64,000 nucleotides of DNA from Paramarasmius palmivorus. Taxonomy: Eukaryota; Basidiomycota; Agaricomycetes; Agaricales; Marasmiaceae. The position numbers were made by a program, and so were the translations under genes. Below, in pieces: positions 1 through 11,269 of this stretch. The notes under the pieces were generated by a model. It was not told the DNA's origin. It saw nothing but the letters and a program-made list of their open reading frames with translations, and made no database searches. Location: positions 1 through 64,000 of the forward strand of contig JAYKXP010000128.1 of NCBI GenBank assembly GCA_037176845.1, in the 5' to 3' direction. Each line of letters opens with the position of its first letter. Position 1 is the first letter of the stretch.

Positions 1-2140
1 GATTGCCTGAGGTCCAGGCATCGGTCACAAAGTGGATGTTCCCTGATATTCCTGCTTCATTGGTGTGTGTCATCATCCTGTGGTATAAAGCCAATAGACT
101 TACACACAAACATTTTCGAGATTTGTATCTGTACTAGCAGCAGGAATTCAACTCCAAGTCGAGGGATTATTTCTGATTCAATATTGGAAAAGCTGTTAAG
201 CCCCATATGGTCCCTGTATTGTTGACCCAGTCACTCAGGACATTTCTTATCCAGGGAAATCTGCTCTCGGAGCGTGACTCACACCTCCAGCTTCTACCAT
301 ATTTGTATGTTAGCTCTGATCTTCCCTAGTGGTCCTGCTACGCTGTGCGTAGTTAGTCTCGTTTCACTTATCCAATTCATATAAGGCCAATGCTGGAGGT
401 CCTGCAGGTGTCTCAATGCTCACCCACTACCCTATACCATCACGGGTTTCTCCCGGCCCCGCGAGGCATGGGTCACCAGTCAATACCGTAACCCACCAGG
501 TTCCCAGACTCAAAGAGTCAAAACGTTAGTCATTGTTTGGGTAGGAATTACCATGTAATGTACACATTAACAACAAGCGGTTATTGGCAGGTGTATGGGT
601 TTGGAAAGTCTCACCACCCCCGTACCGCATTTGAGGAATCCCGCTACCCCACTTAAATTCCCGTGCACCCGCACTGGGGCCTTATTCAATGTCCCATAGC
701 ACGATGTGAAAAGGCTGTTGCCTGTCACTAGAAACCGTATTATCCAAGCTTTTGAGGGTAAGCTGCACTGGTTTCTTGGGATGCATGTCATGTTATCACC
801 GTCAAACCAACTAGAGCTATGATGGAGATTTCAGTTTTGCGACCGACCACATGGTGTCCACCGTGATCATTATGGCGTTTGTTGCTATTTACTGCCATCG
901 GGTACACTAAGCAGATACTACCCCATTCTATTAGTTTTTTTGAGGTTCCTGAGGTAAAAAATCATTTTTGATCACCGTCACCATATTCGTTGCTAACTGA
1001 CCACATTTTCAGTCAATACCGGAGTGACGCTCGCCCCAAGAGTTTGCACGGTTATACGTGAATTCGGTATATCAGACAAGGTACGAGGGTAACACCTGAA
1101 AAAGCTCTGAGTAACTCACACATTTCGATTTCAGAGCTTTTGTATCACTGGTGACAATGCATCAAACAATAGACCACCATGATTCGAGAGGTTGGGTTGT
1201 CTCCTCCCGGATTTCCCAGGTGAAAGGCATGTGTGTCCATTTGCTTTGCCCATTCTCTTACCTCCATGCCAAATCCTGCCTTCGTTTGTTCAATCCTCCT
1301 AAGAGGGCGGTGATGGTGGCTTTCTTTGATGATGCTCAGGATGAAGCTTCAACCCTTGGCGATTGCGAGAAGTCATCTAGACCGGGTGCTGGATGAAGAG
1401 GAGCTCGCCACATTGGTGAGGTATTGGCTGTGTTTGAGAATGCCGAAGATGCACTTCCCCAGGTGAAGGGCAAGTAGTAACCTGCAGCTATCAACAGGCA
1501 GCTTGATCAGTGAGACCGACGTGAAACCGACGAGGACGGATGTAGATGCTCGTGAGTGCATTGACCCCTGGGAGAGGCACGGATTTAGATGCAGAGGCTC
1601 TGCAATCCGAGGTGCGCTGGCCAAAGTTTCAGAGTTTTAGAGTTGAACTCTGTTAGCAGCGATAGCGAGGTAAGCGTCGACTATAAACGATAGCAGATGA
1701 CCAGAGGGGTTGAGATGAGACACAAGTGATGAACTGATTCGAATTCGATGTTTATGTAGGGTTTTCTGTCTAGCTTTTATACATGAGTGAGGGATAAAAG
1801 ATAATCCTAAAGGTACGATAATAAGATACTAAGTGAACTAGAAATAACTGCACAGTCAGTGTCAGTAACTGTCAGTAAATGGTGTACAAGCGGGTTAAAG
1901 CTACTGTTCTATGTATATTGCTTTCTTAGTAATTGTGGCATAGGCCGAATAAAGTGAAAATAACTTGTCTAAGTGATATTCTTATATTTAGATATTCACA
2001 ATACTTCAAAGGTGTGTACACGTTTGATCAATTGAGTTCTTTGTATTGAGCAACGTCACCAGATTCGGGCCCTTGCTTCAAGTTTATTTGCTCCACCACT
2101 CTCTTCTCCCTGCTTGGCAAGCAGTCCTCTTGTGCTGTGG
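1..2140. other. No recognised gene
   Basis: This stretch has only short open frames on both strands, none with recognisable motifs or a convincing start plus splice pattern. Base composition is ordinary for the window (mixed, not AT-rich). It may contain the upstream part of the hAT relic that becomes readable from about 2.17 kb, because a hAT transposase would normally extend roughly 1-1.5 kb further upstream, but I could not recognise any of it. A TG-starting segment near 1652 reminded me of an LTR, but no matching target duplication was found. Confidence 0.4.
1100..1141. repeat. 11-bp inverted repeat, 20-base loop
   Basis: The arms AAAAGCTCTGA (1100-1110) and TCAGAGCTTTT (1131-1141) are perfect reverse complements around a 20-base spacer. 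No flanking element or gene explains it. It could be a transcript hairpin or the trace of a small transposon end; nothing nearby decides between these. Confidence 0.45.
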
Positions 2141-2172
2141 GCCTGCCATCCAATATCAAGTCCTCGGGACGT

Positions 2173-3400
2173 AACACTCGGTGGAAAATTGACATTTTCA
2201 TGCTCTGCTTTGCCACTCGAATATCGGGCAGCAATTAAAGAGTTTACAGCCAATGTTGAGAAATGATATTCGTTTAAATGGGAGCTGTCGTCTAAGGAAT
2301 GGGAGTATGTTGGAAGTTCTCTTCGAGGACTCGCTCAAGGTTGTTTCAGAGCACTGACACCATTGTATCTGAGAGTGATGTTGGTGGATCAGGTTTTATA
2401 TGATGCCACCAGTCTTTATTCTGTGGTCCTCAACAGCACCAAAAAAACCCGGTTTGGCACGAAGTCATCCCTCATGGACTAAATCGCAGTTCCTTGCCAA
2501 CACATCATCATTGAGATGCCGACCGATGATGGATACACCAATGTGTTGAAGTGTCTGATGAACTCAAGACAAGTCTCTTACTCGCGAAATGAACTCTCAA
2601 CAAGTACTACACCCTCACGGATGCATTAGCGTTTTGTACCGTAGTGCTTATGGGTTATGTTCTTGTGCAACTCTAGGGTTTAGACTTCATTGACAAGATT
2701 CTCTACAGTCTTCACCCGTCAAGAGCTCGGATACTTTCGGGAACAAAATTGGCCTCCCAGTTGGGTCGTCACTGCTCACCAGATCACACCAGACAAGTCA
2801 TCTTGAAATACCCATAATCCGCACTTTATTTGCTGGGTCCAGAAAAGCCTCATGCAAGTGCCAAGCACATTGTCCAAAGCATCAATAGGAAAAGGTGAAG
2901 CATAGCGGATTCGGTGAGTGTTTACAACTTGCTTGATCAATGTTCAACTTCTATATCTTCGACACCAGGACAAGACTAATCTCTTTGCTCAACAACAACA
3001 CTTGCTAATCTGCTTAGCGTTAACGATTTTGATCGTTATCTTTCCACCGACACTGATGACTGTGTCGATGTCATCCATTGGTGGTTAGACCATGCAAAAT
3101 CATTTCCATCGCTTTCTCCAAAATGGCACTTGACGATCTTACAGTCACAGGTTTGTTTGCCAATCTTACAAGTTTCAATCAAAGCTAAATTCATACATTG
3201 CGACTTTCGGTTGAGGTGTTGTGGAACGCCAATTCAGCTGAGCTGTATAATATCACATGGGAGCGCACCGATTGAGGTGCAAGTCGTTCAAGCCATCATG
3301 TGCATTGGTAATTGGAGCCATACTGGTACTAGTACATGTCGCATCTTTGAGGAAGATTACGAGTGATGGTTGCAGTAGCGCCCCTTTCCGGGCGAAAAAG
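2173..3400 (+). mobile_element. hAT-family transposase relic
   Basis: Pieces of a hAT DNA-transposon transposase can be read in order on the plus strand, in changing frames. They are NTRW followed by a decayed stretch (2173-2184), LEYRAAIKEF (from 2216), ELSSKEWEYV (2282-2311), VWHEVIP (2452-2472), LNKYYTLTD (2596-2622), YFREQNWPPSWVVTAHQIT (2732-2788), a 43-codon open stretch beginning DFDRYL and containing the WW pair typical of the C-terminal dimerisation domain (3022-3150), and VQAIMCIGNWSHTG (3286-3327). This order and these motifs match fungal hAT transposases as I know them. At least three frame changes and several stops show it is dead. Terminal inverted repeats and the 8-bp target duplication expected of hAT elements were not found. 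Confidence 0.8.
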
Positions 3401-3825
3401 GACCTCGTGTTGATGTTAATCTCCCTGTTGACTTCTTTGAGGTAATCGGATTATTTGATGACGAGGACATTCTAGCTAACTAACAAGTGATTACCTTAGT
3501 TTCTATATTATCTTTTAGTGTGTAGTAAGTGAATACCTGTGTGGGTAAGAGATGTCACACCCCCCCACCCACGACAATACAGTTGGGTAGATTGTGCTCC
3601 ACCATGGGTGCGGGTGTGGGTTGGCCCTGGAACACCAGCGGAACATACTGTCGCTGGTCCAGAGTCTATCCAGCCCGGAGGGCACCTGAACAAAATTCAG
3701 TTCTTGCTGCATTGATGGACTGTTATTGTGCACGGTTACATTATACTCAAGTCCCTAGAATACAATATAATCTTTGTTAGTCAATTATTGAGGATACTGT
3801 AGCTAGGTGTAGCATGGGTTGGCTT
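3400..3825. other. Spacer between hAT relic and Helitron relic
   Basis: No gene is visible. A C-rich run lies near 3560. The base composition turns clearly AT-rich at about 3.78 kb, where the Helitron relic is judged to begin, so the edge of the insertion probably lies in or just after this spacer. Confidence 0.35.
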
Positions 3826-3845
3826 CTAGTATACTGTACAGTATA
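3826..3845 (-). other. Candidate Helitron 3' end: palindrome plus CTAG
   Basis: A perfect 16-bp palindrome, TATACTGTACAGTATA, lies at 3830-3845. Read on the minus strand (the coding strand of the Helitron relic) it is followed directly by CTAG (3829-3826). Classical Helitrons end in a short hairpin followed within about ten bases by CTRR, so the arrangement fits, and it sits where composition changes. Against it, the hairpin has almost no loop, and the next minus-strand base is A where an A/T insertion site would predict T. It remains a candidate only. Confidence 0.3.
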
Positions 3846-4949
3846 GTGGAATATGATCTATAATATTACATTATGTTTATATAACACTATCATTATGGAT
3901 GAATTGATTGCATCCTCCATTGCATATCATAAAACAAGATAAAATGTGGATGCTATTACTCTTTAGTATATATAGCCTTTGAATCATTTCTGGCTAATTC
4001 AGTTCTTAGTGATCAGAGATGATGGTTTCTACTATCCTTTAATTCAAATGGTCTTAAAATACAAAGACCTTTTAAGATCTGAACCCGTGATAACATCACA
4101 AAGCACTTTGACTACACAATCAGCTTGCAAGATCAATACAGGCATACATTAACAGTGACGCCCCTGAGCATTGTGTGCAGTAAACAGCTTAAAAGCAGGT
4201 TTATCAGTGGAAGCTTGCCATCTAGTAGCTGAGTAAGGATTAGTTGCGTGGTGGTAAGTTATTTAAGTAAAGGAGTAATTTAACTGGACATAAAGTATAC
4301 CGAAGTGGTTGTTGTACTGAAGGTCACTATTAGTATTACCCTTGAAAATCAAATCAGCAGCGACAGCCTATCGCTCACTTTACCTATCAATAACTTCATA
4401 TGCCACAGAATCCAAACGACCTAAGACTTCCATTGGAAAATCCCAATTCAGTAGCAATATTTTCAGTGCAGAATACAGGCATACCTGGACATAGGAAACT
4501 TTACCTCTCAGGTTATTACGCCTTTTTTACCTGAACAGGACCAAGCTGGCTTCTCTTGTTTTGCTATATTGCTAAGTTGCCTCTTCTTCTAACCTCTACC
4601 AACTAATCTTTGAATAATTAATTTGGAGCTGCTTGACCTGTAGCATGTGCAAAAGCTTCAGCCATGTATTGATTATGCTATATCCCGATGCTAGATTAGC
4701 ATTAGTTTTTTATAAGAGGGCTGGCATTTTTCTGGGATCTAATCCATCGCCTATATCAGTTAATTGTTTTGTAGCCTCACTACCACGGGATCAGAAAGTT
4801 ACCATGCTGATCTGAATATATTTATGTTCAGGAGTACATGTGATTTCTCAAATGGCAAAGATTATCAATAAGTACATCCTCACATGCTGCCTCTAATCTC
4901 ATCTAGGAACAACTACAATGTTCTATTTGTTGCCATATTTGAAATACTT

Positions 4950-5480
4950 TAACATTTTGACGTGATTGGTATTCATTGATGGATCATTTAGTTATGAGAC
5001 TTATATCAGTATGAAAAATGATGGTATCCATAATATTAGGTCTCGCCCTCGGGGTGGAGGTATAATGCAAGGGTCACCACAACAGCCCCAGTTCATTCCA
5101 CACAAAAGATACTTTTACCCTTAACTTAGGCATATAATTCAGATAGAAGGGACCCTTATCCTGTGCTAGAAAGAAAAGTAGATCTCATCTATTACTAAGG
5201 TTTGTACACGAGCAAAGCGCTCTTATAATTTCATTCGCAGATATTACTTGCTTTATATTAGGATCGAGTAATACGCAGACTAGCCTCAATAGTGATTTGT
5301 ACTTCCACCAAATATCACTAGCAACAACTCCAGTCAGGTGCTTGTTACTTAAGTTTCTCCGGGTAGCCTTTGTATTCTATTGAATTCCGCCATGCCTTGA
5401 AGATCTTGTGATTTTCCTAGTACCACCAGGGCCAGTACACAGTAGATGACAATGTTTTACAACACAGACTACCTTCAATA
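4950..5480 (-). pseudogene. Pif1-like helicase domain remnant
   Basis: Helicase motifs are readable on the minus strand in shifting frames. A Walker A-like GPGGTRK lies at 5433-5413, where the family has GGxGTGKS/T. A motif Ia-like LTGVVASDI follows at about 5338-5312, and about 120 bases later comes the Walker B-like LVIDEI at 5198-5181. Spacing and order fit Pif1 helicases of Helitrons. The second part of Walker A is already substituted (R for G, I for S/T), and stops intervene, so it cannot encode an active helicase. It is the continuation of the Rep gene upstream on the same strand. Confidence 0.65.
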
Positions 5481-6479
5481 GAACTTCCATCATTGTCTTG
5501 CAAGAAGAAAGAATAGCACGAGTCTGCTCTTGGTTCTAATGTAGATTTTTTTAATTAAAGAAAGGCAAAGCTGCTGATAAGGCTGCCAATGAGATCTCTA
5601 CCATTAAAGCTCTTGGCATTTATTAGTTGTATACTATATATTGACATAGCATTTGTGCCTTTTTAGCCTCTTTCTTCTAAGAGTAGTAGATTAGCCTGTT
5701 CTATTTTTCATTAAAATTGATATTCAGATTAGCTTTCTCTTGCTGATGGTGCTAGATTGTACTGGTGCTGCCTACCTATCTCTTCTCTTAGGATTTCAAC
5801 GTTTTTTATCTTCCAATATCTCAATTTTTTCTCATACAACTTCAAAATAACCATTATCACTAGATAGAGAGCAACCTGATTGGGTCTTATATTCCTCATA
5901 AAAATCCCTATTATCATCTTAGCAATGAAGTATTACGTACTGCTATTACGTGTTGCTTGATTTTCTTGAGCATGCATAACTCTGCTACATCCTCCGAATC
6001 AATATGGAGTTGACATAGACTTGCTCCAAGCAGTATCAAACTGATCTTGGACATTGCTCTCCAACTAGCCTGATCAGATATACTAGTAAATACCCCTTTA
6101 ATTCAGCAATGCCTTTTAGCTCGTTAGCAGCAAAATTATATTTAGCAATCCTTTGTAGCATATAAGATCTGCCATTTTTTTCTATTACCTGCTGTGATGA
6201 GGAAGATAACTGAGGATGAAAATATCTGAATTGCTTCAGTCCATAGTTCCCTCATCTATCTTTCCGGGGAGACAACTATCTCTACGCATCAAGGTTTAAA
6301 TAGATTGCCAAACATTACAAGAGGCATTTTTTCACAGTCACTTTCTAAAATCATTCGAGGAATCGATAAACCCATTAAAAGGAACTTGAAACTTGTATCA
6401 CTTTTCTTCAAGCAATGGGTAGTATATAGTGGGGACCAGTTGTAATCTTAAAAACAATTTTTCTTGAGTTTTAGAACGA

Positions 6480-6967
6480 GGTAGTTTAACCTTTAATAAT
6501 TGCGAAACAACTCCCATGCACATAAACTTTCATAGTCGAAGGCCGATAAAATATATCATTAAATAATATAGAGTACTTTTTACTCTCTACTTCCATATCA
6601 CTTGACACAGAGTCACTACATCTAAGTGTATCTCTAGAAGTATTATAAATTAAATACTTCATCTGTAGGTATATCCAGTTGCTTAGGAATCTCATCACTT
6701 TCTTCTTCATCAAAACAGATAAAGCTTGCTGAGAACTGACTATAATTATTATGCTCCTCATTTCTATCTAAAAACAATTCTCGATCCAAATCTCGTAAGA
6801 CAGATGACCACCAATAATCCTGAAAATCATCTGTGACATAGCGATTGATCTACCAAGTAAGAAGCTAGCAGTTTGCTGAGCTGACAACTCTCGCTTTCAA
6901 TTAATCGGTTTGCTGCTTTAACTATCATTAGCCTGTTTTTGCTCTTGAACATCTAACATTACCATCA
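6480..6967 (-). pseudogene. Frameshifted continuation of the Helitron gene
   Basis: Directly after the stop that ends the Rep frame at 6968, the minus strand still reads like Helitron protein in two other frames: ELSAQQTASFLLGR (about 6893-6852), then YVTDDFQDYWW and a following acidic stretch ending near 6660. The first piece resembles the segment in Helitron proteins that links the Rep domain to the helicase. The need to switch frame twice in about 250 bases shows single-base indels. The TAA at 6968 is therefore a consequence of decay and not a natural end. Confidence 0.65.
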
Positions 6968-9900
6968 TTATCCAAGTGGTGGCTGTTCCTGTGTAGCCTT
7001 TATTGAAGCACATAATGCAGGAAAGACCACGGAAGTATCTAGCTGCTGCTTTGCAGTATAATTACACATATAATAGACCATTGTCATTGCAAGTGGTCCT
7101 GTAGCCAATTGCTTTAAGTCTGTATTACACCCTAAACACATAGTTGCAGTAGGATTATGGCCATTAATGCTTCCATTCCCACACCGTAAAACTAAATCAC
7201 CATCTTCATCAAAATGTGTCTCTGCTACTTCTGGTCTAGGTAACTGAAATCTACAATCTTTATCATCATCTCGCAATGCTTGAATATTTTTAGGTAGATG
7301 TTTGAAACAAGTAGCTCCATGAACATGTACAAGATTAGTGGTTTCTATTAGATTGCGATAATGTTGACTTTTACTGTCATGATAAGTTGGTAAATCTGGA
7401 TTCAATGGCCTACTCATCACAGGCTCTTGATATACTGATGGTTTATTATTTGCAGATAAGAAATCATCATATGGCTGTGTACCTTTAGGAAAACTTTGAG
7501 AGATAATATCATCATACCACTTTTTTAACTGCTCTTTAAAAATCGGATCAGCATTCATTTTTTCTTTCATATCTACCGGTGAATATGGTGCCCCATCAAC
7601 CCATATTAGCAAATGCAAATGTAATCGCCCTCGAACTTGTGATTCAATTACCCCATACCAACCTTTAACCTTTCCCAGTACTCCAATTTTGTTTGCACGC
7701 TTTGCTCCAAGAATCACATCAAAAAACTCAGTAATCATTAAATGAAAAAACTCTGCACTTGCCACTGGATTATTGGCAATAACTTTAGCACGAACAGGCA
7801 GCTCTTTATTATGAGTCTTCTCTAATATATGAAACATTTTATCTAAATCTATATCTCTTCCAGCAAGAACTTGTGCAATTGGGTTATGTGAATCAGCAGG
7901 ATTTACAGTTGCAAAGAAATGTGGTAATCCATCACACATAATCTTACTGCGAATCTGCTGACGCATAGTATTAACATCTCCTATAGAACCAGGTATATGA
8001 GTAGAGACATAACTTAAGTATTTCATTAACTCAGCAGCTGACTTTTCACCGCCAGTCTCTGGTCTAGCATATGGATTTTTATCAAGCTTATCAGAATAGC
8101 TTTTAATGGTTTCTTCATCAATATTACGGATTAAATGAGTGACTCTTGAAAACCAAGACCTGTGAACAGCTAATTTTGATTGAAAAGAAGACTTTCTGCG
8201 CTGCATTATATTTGCCATCACAAACATAAATGTAAGATGCCTCTGAAATCTGCAATCAGACAGTCTAAGAAGATGCTGGACATGTGTACTAGCATCAATT
8301 TCTCGAAATGGAATTGATTCACTTGCTTTACTAAAATTCAAATCAGGCATACCAACACCATAGGGAAACAAAACTGGCCAAAGCCAGCCAAATACCTTAG
8401 GATTGTGGAATGTAGAGATAGGAGTAGAGCCAGAAGGAAATTTAATAAAGCATCCATTACTCTCTTTTAGCTCTCTAACAGCCTCCATTATACGGTTATG
8501 CCGAGTTTTATCAAAATCATCTAAATCAATTAAGGCAGATGAGGTAAACTCCATTTCACTATCATCTTCACCATCTGTTCTATGAGTAACATCATCTCTC
8601 TGAGAAGCAGAAGCATATGAGGAACCTTGATAATCTGAGGAATTTGTCCGCAGACATTCAGATATAGCAATAGGACATTGGTAATCAGGGTAATTCTCTA
8701 AGTTTAACTCTACAGTAGCAGGATTTAAGTCTGCATACAATGGATTGTTTTCCATTAACCAATATAATGCTGTCCGCACTGCAGCCTTTCTTACTAGCAG
8801 TGGTGAATTACACAGCATATCCTCTGTAACAGGGGTATCTAGAGATCCAACTAGAATGACACAAACCTCTTCTCGTATACTTGAAATAGGAGCAGGCACC
8901 TGAGCTGCAAAAGAGGCAGTATCTTGTGGAAGAACACAAACATTTCCCCGACCAAGATAGTAGAAGCTTTCTCTGACCTGCATTTTAACCATACATCGGG
9001 TAGCCCGGACTCGAGCAATGCATCTTTGCTCTAGAAATGTCAAACCCTGTAAAGCAGGTGGAATGTCACCTAACCACAATCCATTTGCATAGCTGCGAAG
9101 AGGAAGTTCTTTGAATGCATTCCTTGCAACTGCAGCATTACAAAGATGGCATAAAACATAACATCCACTCACAAGAGATGACTCTTTAAAAGCCTTAATT
9201 AATGGCTGGTGGGTAATTTTGTGCAGCTCTGACACAGCATCCTCTAAAAGAGTAATATCTAACTCATCAACAGCTCGAAATGTTACAGAAGCTCCTATTT
9301 CATGCATTCCACAGAATGAGCATTCATGGCGCTTCAAAGCTGCATTACTTGTATGTGTCCGGAATTCCCTAATAATATCATCCTTATCCTTCTGAGACAC
9401 AAGTATGGGAAAATCATTAGCAACTGAATCCTCACTGTTTGATTTTTGCCTTAAGTTTTGCCTGGCAGCCTCAGAGATTACTGTTCTCATCTTCTTAGAC
9501 GTATGACCACTAATACCATCTGAAGCCTTGCGCTTTGCAAGACGATAACGCTTAGGCAATTTCAAAACCGAACATGAAAACTCATACTGATTCTCATCAA
9601 GAACAGAAAATTCAGTAATCTCAGCCCTCATAGCTTCAGATTGTTTGACCAAGCATGCCTCAGTACACTCATGGCAAGCAAACTCAGAACGCAATACTTC
9701 AGCAGCTTTGTCTTTGCGCTCTACAGGATGCCGCCGAATCATACCCTGGTGAAATCTACACATTAACCGCACGTCATCTATGACCATTACTGCAACATTA
9801 TAATGTGTAGCCTTTGTTTTATCTCTCAATGACAAACATACAAAAGGATCCGGACCAGAGTTATGGTTACTTGATCCAGAAACTCCAGCAACGCCAGACG

Positions 9901-10809
9901 CATTAGATATTAGCGCTGGACCACAAGACATACTCGGTTGCTCAGCACCGCCTCCAGCAGCAATATCGATGTCACTTGTTTGCTTGTCCTCAACTACCTT
10001 CGAAGACGCAGAACTAGCATTTTGTCCACCGTGTACCCTCACTTGAGGGCCAATGTTCTGTTCACTATCTACCCCCACTTGCGGGCAAGCATTTCGCTCA
10101 CTATCTACCCTCGCTCGAGGGCAAGCATTTCGCTTACTATCTACCCTCGCTCGAGGGCGAGCACTTCGCTCGTCGCATGCGCTTTCAGAACCCGCAGAAC
10201 CAGTATGCTCGAAGACCACTCGATTCTGCACCACATCAACATGATTGGGATTATTACATAATAGAGACGTGGCAGCGGCAGCGGCAGGGCTAACTGGCTG
10301 CACTGGCAAAGACGTAGTCGACGAGCCGGAAAGAGCAGGAGTAATGGAATGATCGGATCCTGAAGGACCTACAAAGAACTGTCAGTCAAAATAACCAATA
10401 CATAGTAAGACGACGCCGTACCAAAATGAGGGAAACACCCAGAGTCGATAGCTTGCCCAGCACTCCAATGGGTTCCTGGGCAAAGGCTTATTAATCCAAC
10501 TGAAAAAATCAGACTCGTACACTACATACCTCGAGTACCGTACAGCTCATCTGCAATGTTCTCTCTCCCCAGTCTCACACAAGCATCGTAAAAATCCGCA
10601 CCCATTACAGCATCACAACCAGAAATTGGGAGGGGGCCGACTTCGAAGTCAATCGGCGTACTTATACCGATACCGCCCTCGCCAGCAGTTACCGTAAAAC
10701 GAACACTTCGTGTGCGGGAATGGCCCAAGAACAAAGGTGATATTCCAGATCGAGCGAGGGAGAAGTCGAACCGCAGTCTGGCAGGGATATTGGAGACAGT
10801 AAAAAGCAT
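6968..10809 (-). CDS. Helitron Rep/HUH protein, truncated, three exons
   Basis: My model is exon 1 10809-10530, intron 54 bp, exon 2 10475-10422, intron 53 bp, exon 3 10368-6968. Both introns have GT..AG ends and keep the frame, giving about 1,244 residues. The long exon has no ATG near its start, so the N-terminus has to come from the upstream exons. The N-terminal third is low-complexity with a 12-residue repeat. Cys-rich stretches follow (CHEC..C, HECSFC, CHLC), then a segment like DUF6570 (ANGLWLGDIP), then the Helitron_like_N domain with FGWLWPVLFPYG and the metal-binding HLH in GRLHLHLLIW (about residue 1027). The family makes a single-strand nick during rolling-circle transposition. 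The second catalytic Tyr region and the helicase are cut off by the TAA at 6968, so the product is probably inactive alone. Alternative: one 161-bp intron skipping exon 2 also keeps frame. Confidence 0.75.
10034..10177. repeat. 36-bp coding minisatellite (four units)
   Basis: Four units start at 10034, 10070, 10106 and 10142. Each is 36 bp (the last is slightly short) and begins TACCCTC/CCAC. Read on the minus strand they encode a 12-residue repeat of the type RARVDSxRNACP in the N-terminal part of the Helitron protein. The middle units are the most alike and the outer ones are diverged, as expected for slippage in a neutral or disordered region. Because 36 is a multiple of three, copy changes keep the frame open. 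Confidence 0.85.
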
Positions 10810-10942
10810 TGGCTAGCAACGAGATGGTGGTTGGTGGTGGTTGTCTGGCAAGACGTGTGAATATTACATAATTGTTTACGACTATTGTCGATCTGACCAA
10901 CTCGCAAGCTACCCTAGAAGAGCTAAACCTAAAGGTTCAGCA

Positions 10943-11170
10943 ATCAAGCGATTAAATTCAAGAGTGAGTTTTGTATCACTCTAAGCCCATTAGGAAAGCC
11001 ATTGAGAGTCTATCATGCAGCATGTCCTCTCAGCGCAACCTCTTGAGTCTTCCGAATGAAGAGAGATAAGTACTTCATTTACTTTATGGTTTACCATCTT
11101 TGACGGCTTTCTTCATGTCTCGAAAAGATGACTTGGAGGTTAGGGAAGCGCTGGACTCCGACGTTTGTAC
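10943..11170 (+). repeat. Dispersed repeat shared with 43.19 kb
   Basis: The first 28 bases (from ATCAAGCGATTAAATTCAAG) are identical to those at 43191, and clear similarity continues for about 200 bases (CATGTCCTCTC.GC.CAA.CTCTT, then TTTCTTC.TG.CTC). Both copies are in the same orientation. This one lies between the Helitron edge and U copy 1. In the 43 kb copy the same strand holds an 88-codon frame (MEAVERHVLSA...); here that frame is broken. The function is unknown. Confidence 0.7.
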
Positions 11171-11269
11171 TCGTATACAACCTAGAATAGGAAAGCTAAT
11201 CGTTATAAAGACGGAATGGGCAGACCGCAATCTTTGAATCGACGAGAATAGCAGATACCTCTGAGAATC

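Larger units (their letters stand above)
3826..10860 (-). mobile_element. Decayed autonomous Helitron
   Basis: From about 10.8 kb down to about 5 kb the minus strand encodes, in the right order, the two activities of a Helitron: a Helitron_like_N Rep/HUH nuclease domain (inside 6968-10809) and a Pif1-type helicase (traces at 4950-5480). The helicase half and the 3' part are strongly AT-rich and full of stops, while the Rep half is still one long open frame. Both outer edges are uncertain: the 3' edge is placed at the palindrome near 3.83 kb, and no 5' TC end could be fixed near 10.86 kb. A fragment also found at 43.19 kb lies just outside, at 10.94 kb. Confidence 0.7.

Noticed and set aside
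1652..1940. Solo LTR beginning TGTTAG
   Set aside because: A TG start and an A/T-rich body suggested an LTR, but no matching CA end with a target duplication could be found.
6968..10309. The long Helitron frame as a single-exon gene starting at 10309
   Set aside because: The first codon there is TTG, not ATG. Two 53-54 bp introns join it in frame to an upstream exon with an ATG at 10809.
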